64,000 bases of DNA from Lentimicrobiaceae bacterium (lineage in GTDB: Bacteria; Bacteroidota; Bacteroidia; Bacteroidales; JAGNHN01): positions 26,757-90,756 of the forward strand of contig JAGNHN010000007.1 in assembly GCA_018001695.1 (NCBI GenBank), written 5' to 3'. Positions 1 through 9,266 of the stretch are shown piece by piece. The notes beneath the pieces were generated by a model. That model did no database searches, was not told the DNA's origin, and saw nothing but the letters and a program-made list of their open reading frames with translations. Position 1 is the stretch's first letter. Each line of letters begins with the position of its first letter. The position numbers and the translations under genes were made by a program.

Positions 1-25
1 AGGATTCATCAGAGGTCGGCACAGC

Positions 26-1804
26 CTACTCATAGGAGATATCCCGGAGAATGGACCGGTAGCTGGAGAATACGCGCGCTCTGGATACAAAGCCGACATA
101 TTTGCCATCTTTAAGAACGGGGATGTTGTAATGCGGAGTACGGCTGAACAAAGCGGCTACATCTTCCATGCTGTCCTCCGGACTCACGATCACATCCGGC
201 ATATACATCAGATCCCTGACAAAAGTGGTATCGTACATCTCATGGTTAAACATAATCTCACGTATGTCGTTGATAAAGACCACGCCTTCAAACAATCCCT
301 CTTGATTGATCACCGGAAAAACATTGCGTTCTGATTGAGCGATGACCTTCACCAGCTCTCCCAGACTGGCCTCCAGATGGATCGTTTTGAAATTGCTTTC
401 GATCAGGCTGGATATCCGCATCATCCCCAATACCGTCTTGTCTTTGTCATGGGTTCTCAGCTCCCCTTTTTCTGCCAATCGCTTTGTATAGATGGAATGG
501 GGTTCAAAGTAGTTGATGGTCAGAAAAGAAATTGTTGCTGTCATGATCAGGGGAAGGAACAGCTCATAACCTCCGCTCAACTCAGCGATGAGAAAAATGG
601 CCGTTAGAGGGGCATGCATCACCCCAGCCATCATGCCAGCCATGCCTACCAGGGCAAAATTCTTTTCGGGAATGGCAACATAGGGAGAAGCGTTGACCAG
701 CCGGGCAAAGAGGTAACCTGACAATCCCCCCATGAACAAGGTTGGAGCAAAAACCCCTCCGACGCCACCGGCCCCGGTCGTGGAGGCCATGGCGACGACT
801 TTGAAAATCAGGATGGCGATCAGGATGAAGTTAATCGTCCAGAACTGATCCTGTAATGAATAGAATGGGCTGTTGTATACAAGCTCTTCCCCATGCCCGC
901 TGAGGATAGACTTCAGGGCTGCATATCCTTCTCCATAAAGTGGGGGAAAGAGGAAGATCAGCACCCCCAGAATAATGCCACCGGCCAGCCATTTTTTCCA
1001 GGTAGACTGAACGCGCCCGAAGCGCTCCTCAATATGCATGGCCGTGCGGGTAAAATAAAGGGAGATCAGTCCACAAAACACCCCCAACCCCAGGTAGAAA
1101 GGGATCTGTCCGATGATAAACGGGTCATCTACGCTGAAATGAAAGATCACGCCCTCGCCAAGGAAAATGGTAGCGATGATGGCCCCTGTCACGGCAGATA
1201 TGAGCAAAGGAATGATTGATAGCATGGTCATGTCCAGCATCAGCACTTCGAGCGTGAATACCAATCCAGCAATGGGCGCTTTAAAAATGCCGGCGATGGC
1301 TCCGGCCGCCCCACACCCGATCAGCAGGTTCAGTGTCTTGAAATCCATGCGGAACAACCGGCCCAGATAGGAGCCCAGCGATGCACCCGTCGTAACGATG
1401 GGCGCCTCAAGCCCAAGACTCCCGCCAAACCCGATCGTCAGGGTGCTGCCCACCATCGATGAGTAGTTATTGTGCGAATGCATCATGCCGTTACGCTTCG
1501 AAATGGCATGCAGGACCTTACTCACCCCATGTCGGATATCTTCTTTAATAAAGCGCTTGATAAACAAGATGGTAAGCAAGAGGCCAGCCAGCGGCAGACC
1601 CAGAAAGAGCAGGTTCTCCCCGCTTTCGTCAAACAGACCGGTTACGGCATGATGCGTGAAATGCACCAGGTTTTTGAGCAGCACAGCCGCCAGCCCACTG
1701 ACCAGGCCGGTTATGAAGGCCAGTATCAGGACGAACTGACTATTGCTGATATGCCTGATCCGCCAGTCAGCAAACCGTTGAAGCCAGAGCATGATACGTC
1801 TCAT
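26..1804 (-). CDS. ClC-family chloride channel/transporter with C-terminal CBS pair
   Basis: Membrane anion transporter of the ClC family, 592 residues, with about ten or more hydrophobic segments up to about residue 430 and a cytoplasmic CBS-domain pair from about 455 to the end. Family motifs seen: GLEAP at 131-135, whose Glu133 fits the gating glutamate; GVFAPT at 350-355; and the central tyrosine in SIYTKR near 439. The usual GSGIP motif is replaced by HGVSK near residues 92-96. The residue that is the internal proton glutamate in E. coli ClcA is Val187 here (FTLEV). Val at this site is typical of channels, so H+ coupling is uncertain. CBS domains often bind adenine nucleotides. It stands alone, divergent from the exonuclease gene. 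Met5 is an alternative start. Confidence 0.93.
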   Translation of the reverse strand: MRRIMLWLQRFADWRIRHISNSQFVLILAFITGLVSGLAAVLLKNLVHFTHHAVTGLFDESGENLLFLGLPLAGLLLTILFIKRFIKEDIRHGVSKVLHAISKRNGMMHSHNNYSSMVGSTLTIGFGGSLGLEAPIVTTGASLGSYLGRLFRMDFKTLNLLIGCGAAGAIAGIFKAPIAGLVFTLEVLMLDMTMLSIIPLLISAVTGAIIATIFLGEGVIFHFSVDDPFIIGQIPFYLGLGVFCGLISLYFTRTAMHIEERFGRVQSTWKKWLAGGIILGVLIFLFPPLYGEGYAALKSILSGHGEELVYNSPFYSLQDQFWTINFILIAILIFKVVAMASTTGAGGVGGVFAPTLFMGGLSGYLFARLVNASPYVAIPEKNFALVGMAGMMAGVMHAPLTAIFLIAELSGGYELFLPLIMTATISFLTINYFEPHSIYTKRLAEKGELRTHDKDKTVLGMMRISSLIESNFKTIHLEASLGELVKVIAQSERNVFPVINQEGLFEGVVFINDIREIMFNHEMYDTTFVRDLMYMPDVIVSPEDSMEDVAALFSRTPHYNIPVLKDGKYVGFVSRARVFSSYRSILRDISYE

Positions 1805-1950
1805 AGGCAGATAAGCGGAATAAACAACCCGATATTTAATACTTTTGAATGATAAAGAAACGAATTTCCGCAGACCTGTCTATCGCATTTCGCATTTTGG
1901 ACAGATTCTGCGAAACCATTAAATAAACCGAATTCTTCAGACGAAATAAG

Positions 1951-2718
1951 ATGGCACGTATCATATCCTACAATGTCAACGGCATACGCTCGGCGATTGA
2001 GAAGGGCCTTGTGGACTGGATCAGGGCTGCCCAGCCAGATGTCCTATGTGTTCAGGAGACCAAGGCACAGCCGGAACAGATACCGCAACAACTATTTGAA
2101 GACCTGGGCTACCATTGCTATTGGTTTTCGGCGGAAAAGAAAGGCTACAGTGGGGTAGGGATACTCACCAGGCTCAAACCGGATCATATACAATACGGTA
2201 TGGGCATACAACAATACGATGCCGAAGGCCGTTGGATCAGCATGGATTATGGTAGCACAACCCTGGTCAGCGTTTACCATCCTTCCGGCAGCAGCGGCGA
2301 CGACCGCCAGGCGTTTAAGATGGTCTGGCTGGAGGATTTTCTGGATTATGTCCATGACTTGCGTCAAACCCGTCCAAACCTGATCCTGTCCGGTGACTTC
2401 AATATCTGCCATAAGCCCATCGATATCCATGACCCGGTTCGTAATGCCACCTCTTCCGGTTTTCTCCCTGAGGAACGGGAATGGATGGACCGCTTCCTGA
2501 ACGGCGGATTCGTGGATTCATTCCGGGCCTTTAACCAGGAGCCCCATCAATATTCCTGGTGGAGCTTCCGGGCTGGCGCACGCAACCGGAACCTGGGCTG
2601 GCGCATCGATTATCACATGGTCAGTCAGGCGCTTGCATCCGATATGACCGGAGCGAAAATCCTGCCCCAGGCCAAACACTCCGACCATTGCCCTGTTGTA
2701 TTAGATATTAACCTCTAA
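1951..2718 (+). CDS. xth: Exodeoxyribonuclease III (AP endonuclease)
   Basis: DNA-repair enzyme of the exonuclease/endonuclease/phosphatase fold. It cleaves 5' to abasic sites and removes 3' blocking groups in base-excision repair, in the cytoplasm. Its 255 residues are the usual family length. Catalytic motifs seen: the N-terminal SYNVNGIR, the metal-binding Glu36 in CVQETKAQ, SGDFNICH near 146-153, and the C-terminal KHSDHCP with Asp245 and His246. It starts 146 bases from the divergent ClC gene and 11 bases before the OmpA-like lipoprotein gene, so the two may share a transcript, though their functions are unrelated. Confidence 0.95.
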   Translation: MARIISYNVNGIRSAIEKGLVDWIRAAQPDVLCVQETKAQPEQIPQQLFEDLGYHCYWFSAEKKGYSGVGILTRLKPDHIQYGMGIQQYDAEGRWISMDYGSTTLVSVYHPSGSSGDDRQAFKMVWLEDFLDYVHDLRQTRPNLILSGDFNICHKPIDIHDPVRNATSSGFLPEEREWMDRFLNGGFVDSFRAFNQEPHQYSWWSFRAGARNRNLGWRIDYHMVSQALASDMTGAKILPQAKHSDHCPVVLDINL

Positions 2719-2729
2719 ATACCCACGTT

Positions 2730-3719
2730 ATGAAAGCGTTCCGACTGTTTTCAATTCTGATGATCAGCAGCTTGATCCTGACATCATGCCTGGTACCCAA
2801 GAAAAAATATGATGCCCTGGTCAAAGATTACGACCAGTGCCTGCAGGACAGGGATAAACTCCGGTCTGATCACAGTCAGTTGCAGCAACGTACCCTGGGA
2901 TTGGAGGCGGCCGTCGAGCAGCTAAAGAATGATACAGCCATGCTGGGTCCCCAGCTTCGGTTGACAGCTCAGGAGTTAGACCAGCTTCAGAAAAGATATT
3001 CAGAGCTTCAGCGCAGCACAGAAGCATTGAAACAGGGGAAAGAGCAAGAGATCCGCGACATCCTGACCGAGTTGCAGCTGGCGCAGGAGAGCCTGCAGCA
3101 ACGGGAAGACCAGCTCAATCTGCTGGCACGGGAACTCGAGCAAAAGAAAACCAATCTGGACAAGCTGACGGCCGATATGAAGGAAAAGGAAAGCCGGCTG
3201 AATGAGCTGCAATCTATCCTGGACCGGAAAGATGCAGCCGTGAATGCGCTCAGACGTACCGTGGCTGATGCACTGCTGGGTTTTGAAGGCAAAGGACTGA
3301 CTATCAATATTAAAAATGGAAAAGTCTATGTTTCCATGGATGAGACCTTGTTGTTTGAGACCGGGAAATACGATGTCAGTGCTTCGGGGAAACAGGCGCT
3401 GGGCAACCTGGCCAAGGTTTTGGCTGAGAACCGCGACATCAATGTATTGATTGAAGGCCATACCGATAATGTACCCTTACGGGGGGTTGGACAGATCAAG
3501 GACAACTGGGACCTGAGTGTGATGCGGGCTACTTCGGTGGTGAAAATATTGACATCCAACGCCAAGGTCGATCCACGGAGGCTTACGGCTGCCGGACGCA
3601 GTGAGTACGTTCCAGTTGACAAAGCCAACACCACGCAGGCCAGGAGTAAAAACCGCCGTACGGAGATTATTCTTACACCCAAGCTTGATGAGCTGTTCCA
3701 AATCCTGGAAACACAATAA
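2730..3719 (+). CDS. OmpA-family lipoprotein with coiled-coil region
   Basis: 329-residue envelope protein. The N-terminus is a lipoprotein signal with lipobox LTSC near residue 20, followed by a long charged Gln/Glu/Leu-rich stretch (about 30-180) that looks like a coiled coil. An OmpA/MotB-type peptidoglycan-binding domain follows from about 200 to 315, with EGHTDNVPL and RSKNRRTEI matching the conserved peptidoglycan-contacting regions. It probably sits in the outer membrane on its lipid anchor and tethers it to the cell wall. The family match is clear; the specific role is inferred. It follows the exonuclease gene closely, and the next gene is 100 bases downstream. Confidence 0.88.
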   Translation: MKAFRLFSILMISSLILTSCLVPKKKYDALVKDYDQCLQDRDKLRSDHSQLQQRTLGLEAAVEQLKNDTAMLGPQLRLTAQELDQLQKRYSELQRSTEALKQGKEQEIRDILTELQLAQESLQQREDQLNLLARELEQKKTNLDKLTADMKEKESRLNELQSILDRKDAAVNALRRTVADALLGFEGKGLTINIKNGKVYVSMDETLLFETGKYDVSASGKQALGNLAKVLAENRDINVLIEGHTDNVPLRGVGQIKDNWDLSVMRATSVVKILTSNAKVDPRRLTAAGRSEYVPVDKANTTQARSKNRRTEIILTPKLDELFQILETQ

Positions 3720-3819
3720 GGCCTCATTGTACTAGCATTCTTTGGTTTATTATTGCTCTCAAAGACAATTCATTATGAGTTGAGCACAAACAAGTGCAAC
3801 CTTGGATTGTTAGTTTACT

Positions 3820-5241
3820 ATGAAGATTCTGCTGACGGGTATCACAGGCTATATTGGAAAAAGACTCCTTCCGCTATTGTTGAAGGACGGCCATGAAGTA
3901 TTTGGATGCCTGAGGGATGCCAGCAGGTTTGACATGACGCCATATAAGGATAAGAAGCTGTATCTCATTGAATCAGACTTCCTTGACCCTACTTCATTGG
4001 ATCAGATCCCACAAGGCCTGGATGCAGCCTACTACCTGATTCACAGCATGTCTTCTTCCATCCACAATTTTGATGAGCTGGAGGTGATGTCCGCCCGCCA
4101 TTTCAGGGATAGAATGGATCAGGTTCAGGTTAAACAGGTGATATACCTGAGTGGCATCATTAACGAAGCACAACTTTCGCGACATCTGGCATCACGCAAA
4201 GCCGTCGAAGAAACATTATCAGCAGGTTCATACGCCCTCACCACACTCAGAGCCGGCATCATCCTGGGATCGGGAAGTGCTTCTTTTGAAATCATGCGGG
4301 ATTTGGTTGAGAAGTTGCCGGTGATGATTGCTCCCAGGTGGCTGAATACACGTTCCCAACCCATTGCCATCAGGAATGTGTTGCAGTACCTGCAGGGAGT
4401 ATTGCTGGATGAACGTGTTTACAACAAGGATTTTGATATTGGAGGTCCTGAGGTTCTGACCTATAAGGAAATGTTGTTGAAATTTGCCCGGATCAGAAAA
4501 CTCAGGCGGACAATCTGGGTTGTTCCGGTGATGACACCGAAGCTTTCTTCCTATTGGTTGTATTTTATTACCTCCACCTCTTATAAACTGGCTGTCAATC
4601 TCGTCGACAGCATGAAGGTTGAGATAATATGCCGGGATAAGCGGATTCAGGATATTATAGATATTGAGCTGGTTCCCTTTGACGATGCCGTCAGACTTGC
4701 CTTTAATATTATTGAACAGGAGGGCGTCATATCTTCATGGACCGATGCTTTATCCAGTAAAGCACTTCTGGGGGGAATTTCAGATCTGATCCGTGTTCCT
4801 ACGCATGGATGCTTCATCGATCACAGGACACGCACCATTCAGAACCGGGATAACCTGATCAGGAAACTCTGGTCTATAGGGGGGAACAATGGCTGGTATT
4901 ATGCCAATGGACTTTGGGAAGTGAGGGGTTTCCTGGACAAACTGGCCGGAGGGGTCGGATTAAGAAGAGGAAGAAAAAATCCGCATGAACTTCATGCCGG
5001 AGATACACTTGATTTTTGGCGGGTGCTGTATGCGAACAAAGAAGAAGGACGTCTGCTGCTGTATGCGGAAATGAAGCTGCCCGGCGAAGCCTGGCTGGAG
5101 TTTCGCCTTCAGGGTGAGACACTGTCCCTGACAGCAACCTTTCGTCCATCCGGATTAAGGGGAAGAATATATTGGTATGCGGTTCTGCCTTTTCACAACA
5201 TCATCTTCAATGGCCTGCTAAAAAGCCTGATGCAACAATAA
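3820..5241 (+). CDS. SDR-family NAD(P)-binding protein with C-terminal DUF2867 domain
   Basis: 473-residue protein. Residues 6-13 (TGITGYIG) form the TGxxGxxG dinucleotide-binding motif of atypical/extended short-chain dehydrogenases, and the N-terminal 300 residues keep the NAD(P)-binding Rossmann pattern. The tail (about 320-470; WRVLYANKEEGRLLLYAEMK, PGEAWLEF) matches the DUF2867 region often fused to such SDR domains. The substrate is unknown; relatives are often annotated as NADH-flavin reductase or epimerase-like proteins without biochemical proof. It has a 100-base upstream gap with no convincing promoter motif and is followed by the phospholipase D-like gene on the same strand. Confidence 0.85.
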   Translation: MKILLTGITGYIGKRLLPLLLKDGHEVFGCLRDASRFDMTPYKDKKLYLIESDFLDPTSLDQIPQGLDAAYYLIHSMSSSIHNFDELEVMSARHFRDRMDQVQVKQVIYLSGIINEAQLSRHLASRKAVEETLSAGSYALTTLRAGIILGSGSASFEIMRDLVEKLPVMIAPRWLNTRSQPIAIRNVLQYLQGVLLDERVYNKDFDIGGPEVLTYKEMLLKFARIRKLRRTIWVVPVMTPKLSSYWLYFITSTSYKLAVNLVDSMKVEIICRDKRIQDIIDIELVPFDDAVRLAFNIIEQEGVISSWTDALSSKALLGGISDLIRVPTHGCFIDHRTRTIQNRDNLIRKLWSIGGNNGWYYANGLWEVRGFLDKLAGGVGLRRGRKNPHELHAGDTLDFWRVLYANKEEGRLLLYAEMKLPGEAWLEFRLQGETLSLTATFRPSGLRGRIYWYAVLPFHNIIFNGLLKSLMQQ

Positions 5242-5289
5242 AAACCTACCAAAGAAGACTAATTGAACCCAAGTTATGCCAGGGTTTCA

Positions 5290-5297
5290 TAAATTTG
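5290..5297 (+). promoter_or_regulatory. Candidate -7 promoter element before the PLD-like gene
   Basis: TAAATTTG matches the Bacteroidetes -7 consensus TAnnTTTG and lies 21 bases before the start codon at 5319. A TTG at 5263-5265 could be the upstream element, but the 24-base spacing is long. Motif match only. Confidence 0.4.
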
Positions 5298-5318
5298 ACC
5301 TGATATCCCTGCAAGGAA

Positions 5319-6392
5319 ATGGAAGCAGTTCAGGACAGCTATCAGCTCTATGATGATCCGTTCCGCTTTTACACGGTGATGCTTCAGGATATTGCTGCTG
5401 CGAAACAACAGATCCTGCTTGAGACCTACCGTTTTGGCTATGATGCCATCGGACAGCGGTTCAGGGATGCTTTACTTCGCAAAGCGGAGCAGGGTATCCG
5501 CATCAGGATTCTGGTAGATTCCTGGGGTACAGGCGCCCTGGATCAGTTTTTTGCTCCTTTGCGGGAGGCCGGAGCGGAGATACGTCACTTCAAAAAGCTC
5601 AAATTTTACTTCGATTTCTTTACCAAGAATCACCGTCGCAATCACCGGAAGTTGCTGGTGATAGACAACCATATAGCCTGGACAGGTTCCGCTAATTACA
5701 CGGCTTACTCACTCAACTGGCGGGAGATGATGCTGCGGTCAGAGGGCCGCCTGGCCCCCTATCTTGCCAGGACCTTCCACGAAAGCTATGACATATATAA
5801 AAAGTATATATTTAAAAAATATTCCTTTAAAAAGACCCTGCGTTTCCAGGATTTCGAGATTGTCCGGGACATTCCCTCGATCTACCGGCAGCAGATTAAA
5901 AAGCGCTTCGAGGTACTGATTCGTCAGGCGCAGCAACAGGTTGTGATCGAAACGCCGTATTTCCTTCCAGGCTTTAAGCTCAGAAAGGAAATGATGGAGG
6001 CCGCACAGCGCGGGGTTGACGTGAAAGTGATCATTCCCCAGCACTCAGATGTGCGTCTGGTAGATATCCTGCGAAGCCGGTACCTGGGGATACTTCACAA
6101 AGCCGGTGTAAAGATCCTGATGTACCAGGGGACCAACCTGCACGCCAAGGCCATGATGGTGGATGAAAATACCTTTGCCATTGGTTCTGCCAATTTCGAC
6201 TATCGTAGTTTCCGCTATATGTATGAAATGGTCCTGGTTGGGAGCCATCCTGAGATCATCAGGCAACTCAAAGAGCATATTCTGTTTACATTGAAGGAAT
6301 GCACCCCCTTCAGTATCGAAAAATGGCTGAGACGCCCCAGAATTGAGCGCTTTTTCGAATGGATCCTTATCCCCATGCGGCATTTACTTTAG
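5319..6392 (+). CDS. Phospholipase D-like / cardiolipin synthase-family protein
   Basis: 357 residues with two HKD motifs: His109-Lys111-Asp116 (HRKLLVID) and His275-Lys277-Asp282 (HAKAMMVD). Each is followed by the GSAN signature (GSANYTAYS and GSANFDYRS). These pair to form the phosphatidyl-transfer active site of cardiolipin synthases and other PLD enzymes. There is no N-terminal membrane hairpin as in ClsA, so it resembles the shorter ClsB/ClsC group. Probable role: cardiolipin or related phospholipid transesterification at the inner membrane; substrate not proven. The gene is convergent with the lipid kinase gene 34 bases downstream, so two envelope-lipid genes meet here. Confidence 0.88.
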   Translation: MEAVQDSYQLYDDPFRFYTVMLQDIAAAKQQILLETYRFGYDAIGQRFRDALLRKAEQGIRIRILVDSWGTGALDQFFAPLREAGAEIRHFKKLKFYFDFFTKNHRRNHRKLLVIDNHIAWTGSANYTAYSLNWREMMLRSEGRLAPYLARTFHESYDIYKKYIFKKYSFKKTLRFQDFEIVRDIPSIYRQQIKKRFEVLIRQAQQQVVIETPYFLPGFKLRKEMMEAAQRGVDVKVIIPQHSDVRLVDILRSRYLGILHKAGVKILMYQGTNLHAKAMMVDENTFAIGSANFDYRSFRYMYEMVLVGSHPEIIRQLKEHILFTLKECTPFSIEKWLRRPRIERFFEWILIPMRHLL

Positions 6393-6426
6393 TCCATGGT
6401 GACAATACCGTGATGTGTGTAATTAA

Positions 6427-7398
6427 CTACTTCTTGTTCGAGGCTCCGTCGAGCCCGGTAATCACCCGGAGCGAAGCCGGGAAAATGGTAAAATGACAGG
6501 GGGTATGGCCCATGGATTCGCCATCTGTCTCAAGCAGCAGGGAGTGATCAGAAATGACTTCAATGTTCGTACCCTGTCCTGTAAATACCATGGGCAAACG
6601 CGTGAAACTTCCATCAAAAAGCCTGGCTACATTTTTGATAACCATATACTTACTCAACTTCTTAATTACTGTTAGATCCAGCAATCCATCCTGTGGATTG
6701 GCAAAGGGCGCCTGCATCATACCACCACCATTATACCGGCAAATGCCCACATTCATGCTGAACACCTCGGCATCTGTTGCTTTATCATCCAGCCTGATCC
6801 GGGCCTTAATATGCTGGTATCTGAACAGAGAGAAAAAGATATTCAGGAGGTACGACAATGGACCACCCTTACCCTGGTCCTTTTGCCGGTTGGTTTTCTC
6901 AGCAACGAGGGCGTCATACCCCATTCCTGCCATATTGAGAAAATAGCGCTCCCTGATGTTCCCTTCTGTCATGTACCTTACGTGGCCGGCATCCTGGAGC
7001 AGGGTATTCCCTTGTAGTATCGTCTTCACAGCCCCTTCATAATCAAAAGGAATCTGATGGTACCGGCCCCAGTCATTCCCGGTTCCTACCGGTATCAATG
7101 CCAGCAACACTTCTTCACTCGGGCAGATATCCTGATCCATCACCCCATTAACAGCTTCGTTCAGGGTTCCATCTCCACCTACAATGATGAATTTCCGGAA
7201 ACCTTTGCGGATGAAATCAGAGATGAGCCTGATGGCATGATGCCTGTGATGGGTAAATATGGCCCTGAAAGTCAATCCATATTCATTCAGCAATGATGAA
7301 ATCTTCGTCCAGTCCCGCTCACCCTTTCGTCTTCCGGCGTTCGGATTCACGATCACCAGCCACTCCCCTTCAGGGACAGGAAATGTTTTCTCTGTCAT
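6427..7398 (-). CDS. Diacylglycerol/lipid kinase family protein (DAGK catalytic domain)
   Basis: 323-residue soluble lipid kinase of the DagK/YegS family. The N-terminal nucleotide-binding motif is VNPNAGRRKG (about 18-27) and the signature GGDGTLNEAVNG begins at 74. It phosphorylates diacylglycerol or another lipid with ATP; the precise lipid cannot be told from sequence. The start ATG overlaps the stop of the upstream GT9 gene by 4 bases, so translation is probably coupled. It is the last gene of a GT2-GT9-lipid kinase operon, which suggests work on a membrane glycolipid or on lipid recycling during envelope glycan assembly. Confidence 0.9.
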   Translation of the reverse strand: MTEKTFPVPEGEWLVIVNPNAGRRKGERDWTKISSLLNEYGLTFRAIFTHHRHHAIRLISDFIRKGFRKFIIVGGDGTLNEAVNGVMDQDICPSEEVLLALIPVGTGNDWGRYHQIPFDYEGAVKTILQGNTLLQDAGHVRYMTEGNIRERYFLNMAGMGYDALVAEKTNRQKDQGKGGPLSYLLNIFFSLFRYQHIKARIRLDDKATDAEVFSMNVGICRYNGGGMMQAPFANPQDGLLDLTVIKKLSKYMVIKNVARLFDGSFTRLPMVFTGQGTNIEVISDHSLLLETDGESMGHTPCHFTIFPASLRVITGLDGASNKK

Positions 7399-8417
7399 GA
7401 TGCTATGGGTAAATGTTTACAGATCAGGGCATACACCTCTTCAGGCCGGACCGCCTGCATGCAGGCACATGAAGATGCCGTACGGCAGTCTGAACATGCT
7501 TTATCAACGACAAGGTAATGGCTATTTTCCCCCAATGGACGCCAGCGGCCGGGATGCATCGGCCGAATGGGCGGGTATATCCCTATGGCCAGTTTACCCA
7601 GTGCTGCTGCCATATGCAAGGGGCCGGTGCTGGCGGCCACCAGTGCATCTGCAGCAGCGATGAAACCAAAGAGCTCTTCGAGGGTGAGTTTTCCGGACAG
7701 ATCGTTTATCCAGGGTTGCGTATGACACAGCCAGGGGCGGAAAAACGCACCTTCGGTCTCGGTTCCGGTAAGGTACACATGGTAGCCTTGCTGATGGAGC
7801 ATCAGGCTGAGGTTATGAAAATGGGCCATATCCCATTCTCTGGCACTCCCTTTTGAGCCTGGGTGGAGGATAACAGCAGGATGATGCAGTCTGACACGGT
7901 TTATCCCGGCAAGGGTCTGCGCGTTCAGTCCGTAATACGCTGGTAAACCTTCGGGCTGGGGTACGTTTTTGATGCCCAGTCCCTTTAGCAATATGGCATT
8001 CAGACTGGCCTCATGCAGGAGGGAGCGTTTGCGGCTCAAGGGGATCAGCCGGTTACAATACAGGTAATGATAGAGACGGCCTGTACTGCCAAACCGGTAA
8101 GGTATTTGTGCCTTCCAGGCCAGGCGGGCGATGGGCTTCCGAGGAAATACATGCAGGATGGCGTCTGCCTTAAAACTCCGCAGTTGTTCCACGGCTTTGA
8201 GTTCACCTTGTTCCATCAACTGGTCCAGGGATATGGCCTGGTCGACAAATGTGGCGTGCTGTAAGATGGGCATGGTGTAATCTTTCCCCAGAAACAGGAT
8301 TTCCGCTTCCGGCCAATGCGCCTTGATCAGTCCGGTGAGGGGAAGCGTCAGGATCACATCCCCGATGCTGTCGGTCCGGCTGATGATAATCCGCTGAATA
8401 TGTCGGCCCGGTTTCAT
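7395..8417 (-). CDS. Glycosyltransferase family 9 (heptosyltransferase-like)
   Basis: 340-residue GT-B fold enzyme of the ADP-heptose:LPS heptosyltransferase family. Near the N-terminus it has ISRTDSIGDVILTLP, the usual DxxGD-type family start; the C-terminal half has LHPGSKGSAREW and AASTGPLHMAAALG, which form the nucleotide-sugar site. A cluster of cysteines near the C-terminus (CSDCRTASSCACM) is seen in many Bacteroidetes GT9 proteins. It probably adds a sugar to the LPS core; the sugar is unknown. It overlaps the neighbouring GT2 and lipid-kinase genes by 4 bases on each side, a tightly coupled operon. A second GT9 lies at about 24.7 kb. Confidence 0.9.
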   Translation of the reverse strand: MKPGRHIQRIIISRTDSIGDVILTLPLTGLIKAHWPEAEILFLGKDYTMPILQHATFVDQAISLDQLMEQGELKAVEQLRSFKADAILHVFPRKPIARLAWKAQIPYRFGSTGRLYHYLYCNRLIPLSRKRSLLHEASLNAILLKGLGIKNVPQPEGLPAYYGLNAQTLAGINRVRLHHPAVILHPGSKGSAREWDMAHFHNLSLMLHQQGYHVYLTGTETEGAFFRPWLCHTQPWINDLSGKLTLEELFGFIAAADALVAASTGPLHMAAALGKLAIGIYPPIRPMHPGRWRPLGENSHYLVVDKACSDCRTASSCACMQAVRPEEVYALICKHLPIAS

Positions 8418-9193
8418 ATCCCACCTTTGCTATGCCGGTGAAGGTCCCTCAATTTGGCGTATTTGATAAACGTAGCCAGCGCAGAAATCCTGCAGATGGC
8501 GTATCCATGGAAGCCATCGAGGAAGCCAAGTTTGAAGATATAATCACGAACAAACTTGACAACCGGACTCAGGACCAGCCTGAGTAAACCCGCATGCCTG
8601 CCTTTCTCGAAGAGTGAGCGGGCTCCGATGGTGGTAAAATGATCCACCTGCCGCAAATGATCTGAATAGGAATAATAACTGTAGTGGTAGAGGTCTCCGT
8701 TCAGATGTTGTGTGCGGGATCCTGGTTCGAGCAGGAATATATCATGAGGGTTTAGTCCTCCCCATTTACCTTTCCGGCGGTCGAACAAACGGAGTTTACG
8801 ATCGGGGTACCAGCCGCAATGCCGTATCCAGGAGCCACAATAATTGGTAAGGCGATTCATGGTATAACCCTGTCCCTGCCAGCTTTCTTTTGCTTCTTGA
8901 ATCGAGGCCCGCAGCTCATCCGAAAGGGCCTCGTCGGCATCCAGTGACAGGACATGGTCAAACCGGGCCTGGGTCAGGGCCCAGTTTTTTTGTTCGATAT
9001 ATCCTTCGAATTTATGTTGGATAAACCGCACTCCCTTTCCCTCACATATCTCCCTGGTACGGTCGGTGGAAAAGGAATCCACCACCACGACATCCTCCGC
9101 TACACCGGCCAGGGAGTCGATGCAACGTCCAATGTTTCTTTCTTCGTTAAGGGTGAGAATCACCGCAGAAATAGAAACCATAGGAACATGCAT
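8414..9193 (-). CDS. Glycosyltransferase family 2 (WaaE/KdtX-like)
   Basis: 259-residue GT-A enzyme. The N-terminus VILTLNEERNIGRCIDSL and VVVDSFSTDRT are typical GT2, and SLDADEAL near residue 94 gives the metal-binding DxD. The profile (YHYSYYSYSDHL, then a C-terminal hydrophobic region with RDYIFKLGFLDGFHGY) matches WaaE-like LPS inner-core glucosyltransferases. It is the first gene of the GT2-GT9-lipid kinase operon, and its stop overlaps the GT9 start. Both Met1 and Met5 are possible starts; a -7-like motif lies 13 bases upstream of Met1. Confidence 0.9.
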   Translation of the reverse strand: MHVPMVSISAVILTLNEERNIGRCIDSLAGVAEDVVVVDSFSTDRTREICEGKGVRFIQHKFEGYIEQKNWALTQARFDHVLSLDADEALSDELRASIQEAKESWQGQGYTMNRLTNYCGSWIRHCGWYPDRKLRLFDRRKGKWGGLNPHDIFLLEPGSRTQHLNGDLYHYSYYSYSDHLRQVDHFTTIGARSLFEKGRHAGLLRLVLSPVVKFVRDYIFKLGFLDGFHGYAICRISALATFIKYAKLRDLHRHSKGGI

Positions 9194-9206
9194 AAATTAA
9201 GGGATG

Positions 9207-9214
9207 CAAATATA
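9207..9214 (-). promoter_or_regulatory. Candidate -7 promoter element of the GT2-GT9-kinase operon
   Basis: Read on the minus strand, TATATTTG fits TAnnTTTG and ends 13 bases before the GT2 start. No clear upstream TTG element is visible at 19-21 bases. Confidence 0.4.
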
Positions 9215-9266
9215 ACGAAATGACAGCCGATGCTGTTCGTTCATCATAAGAAGCCTGAGAAGTGCA

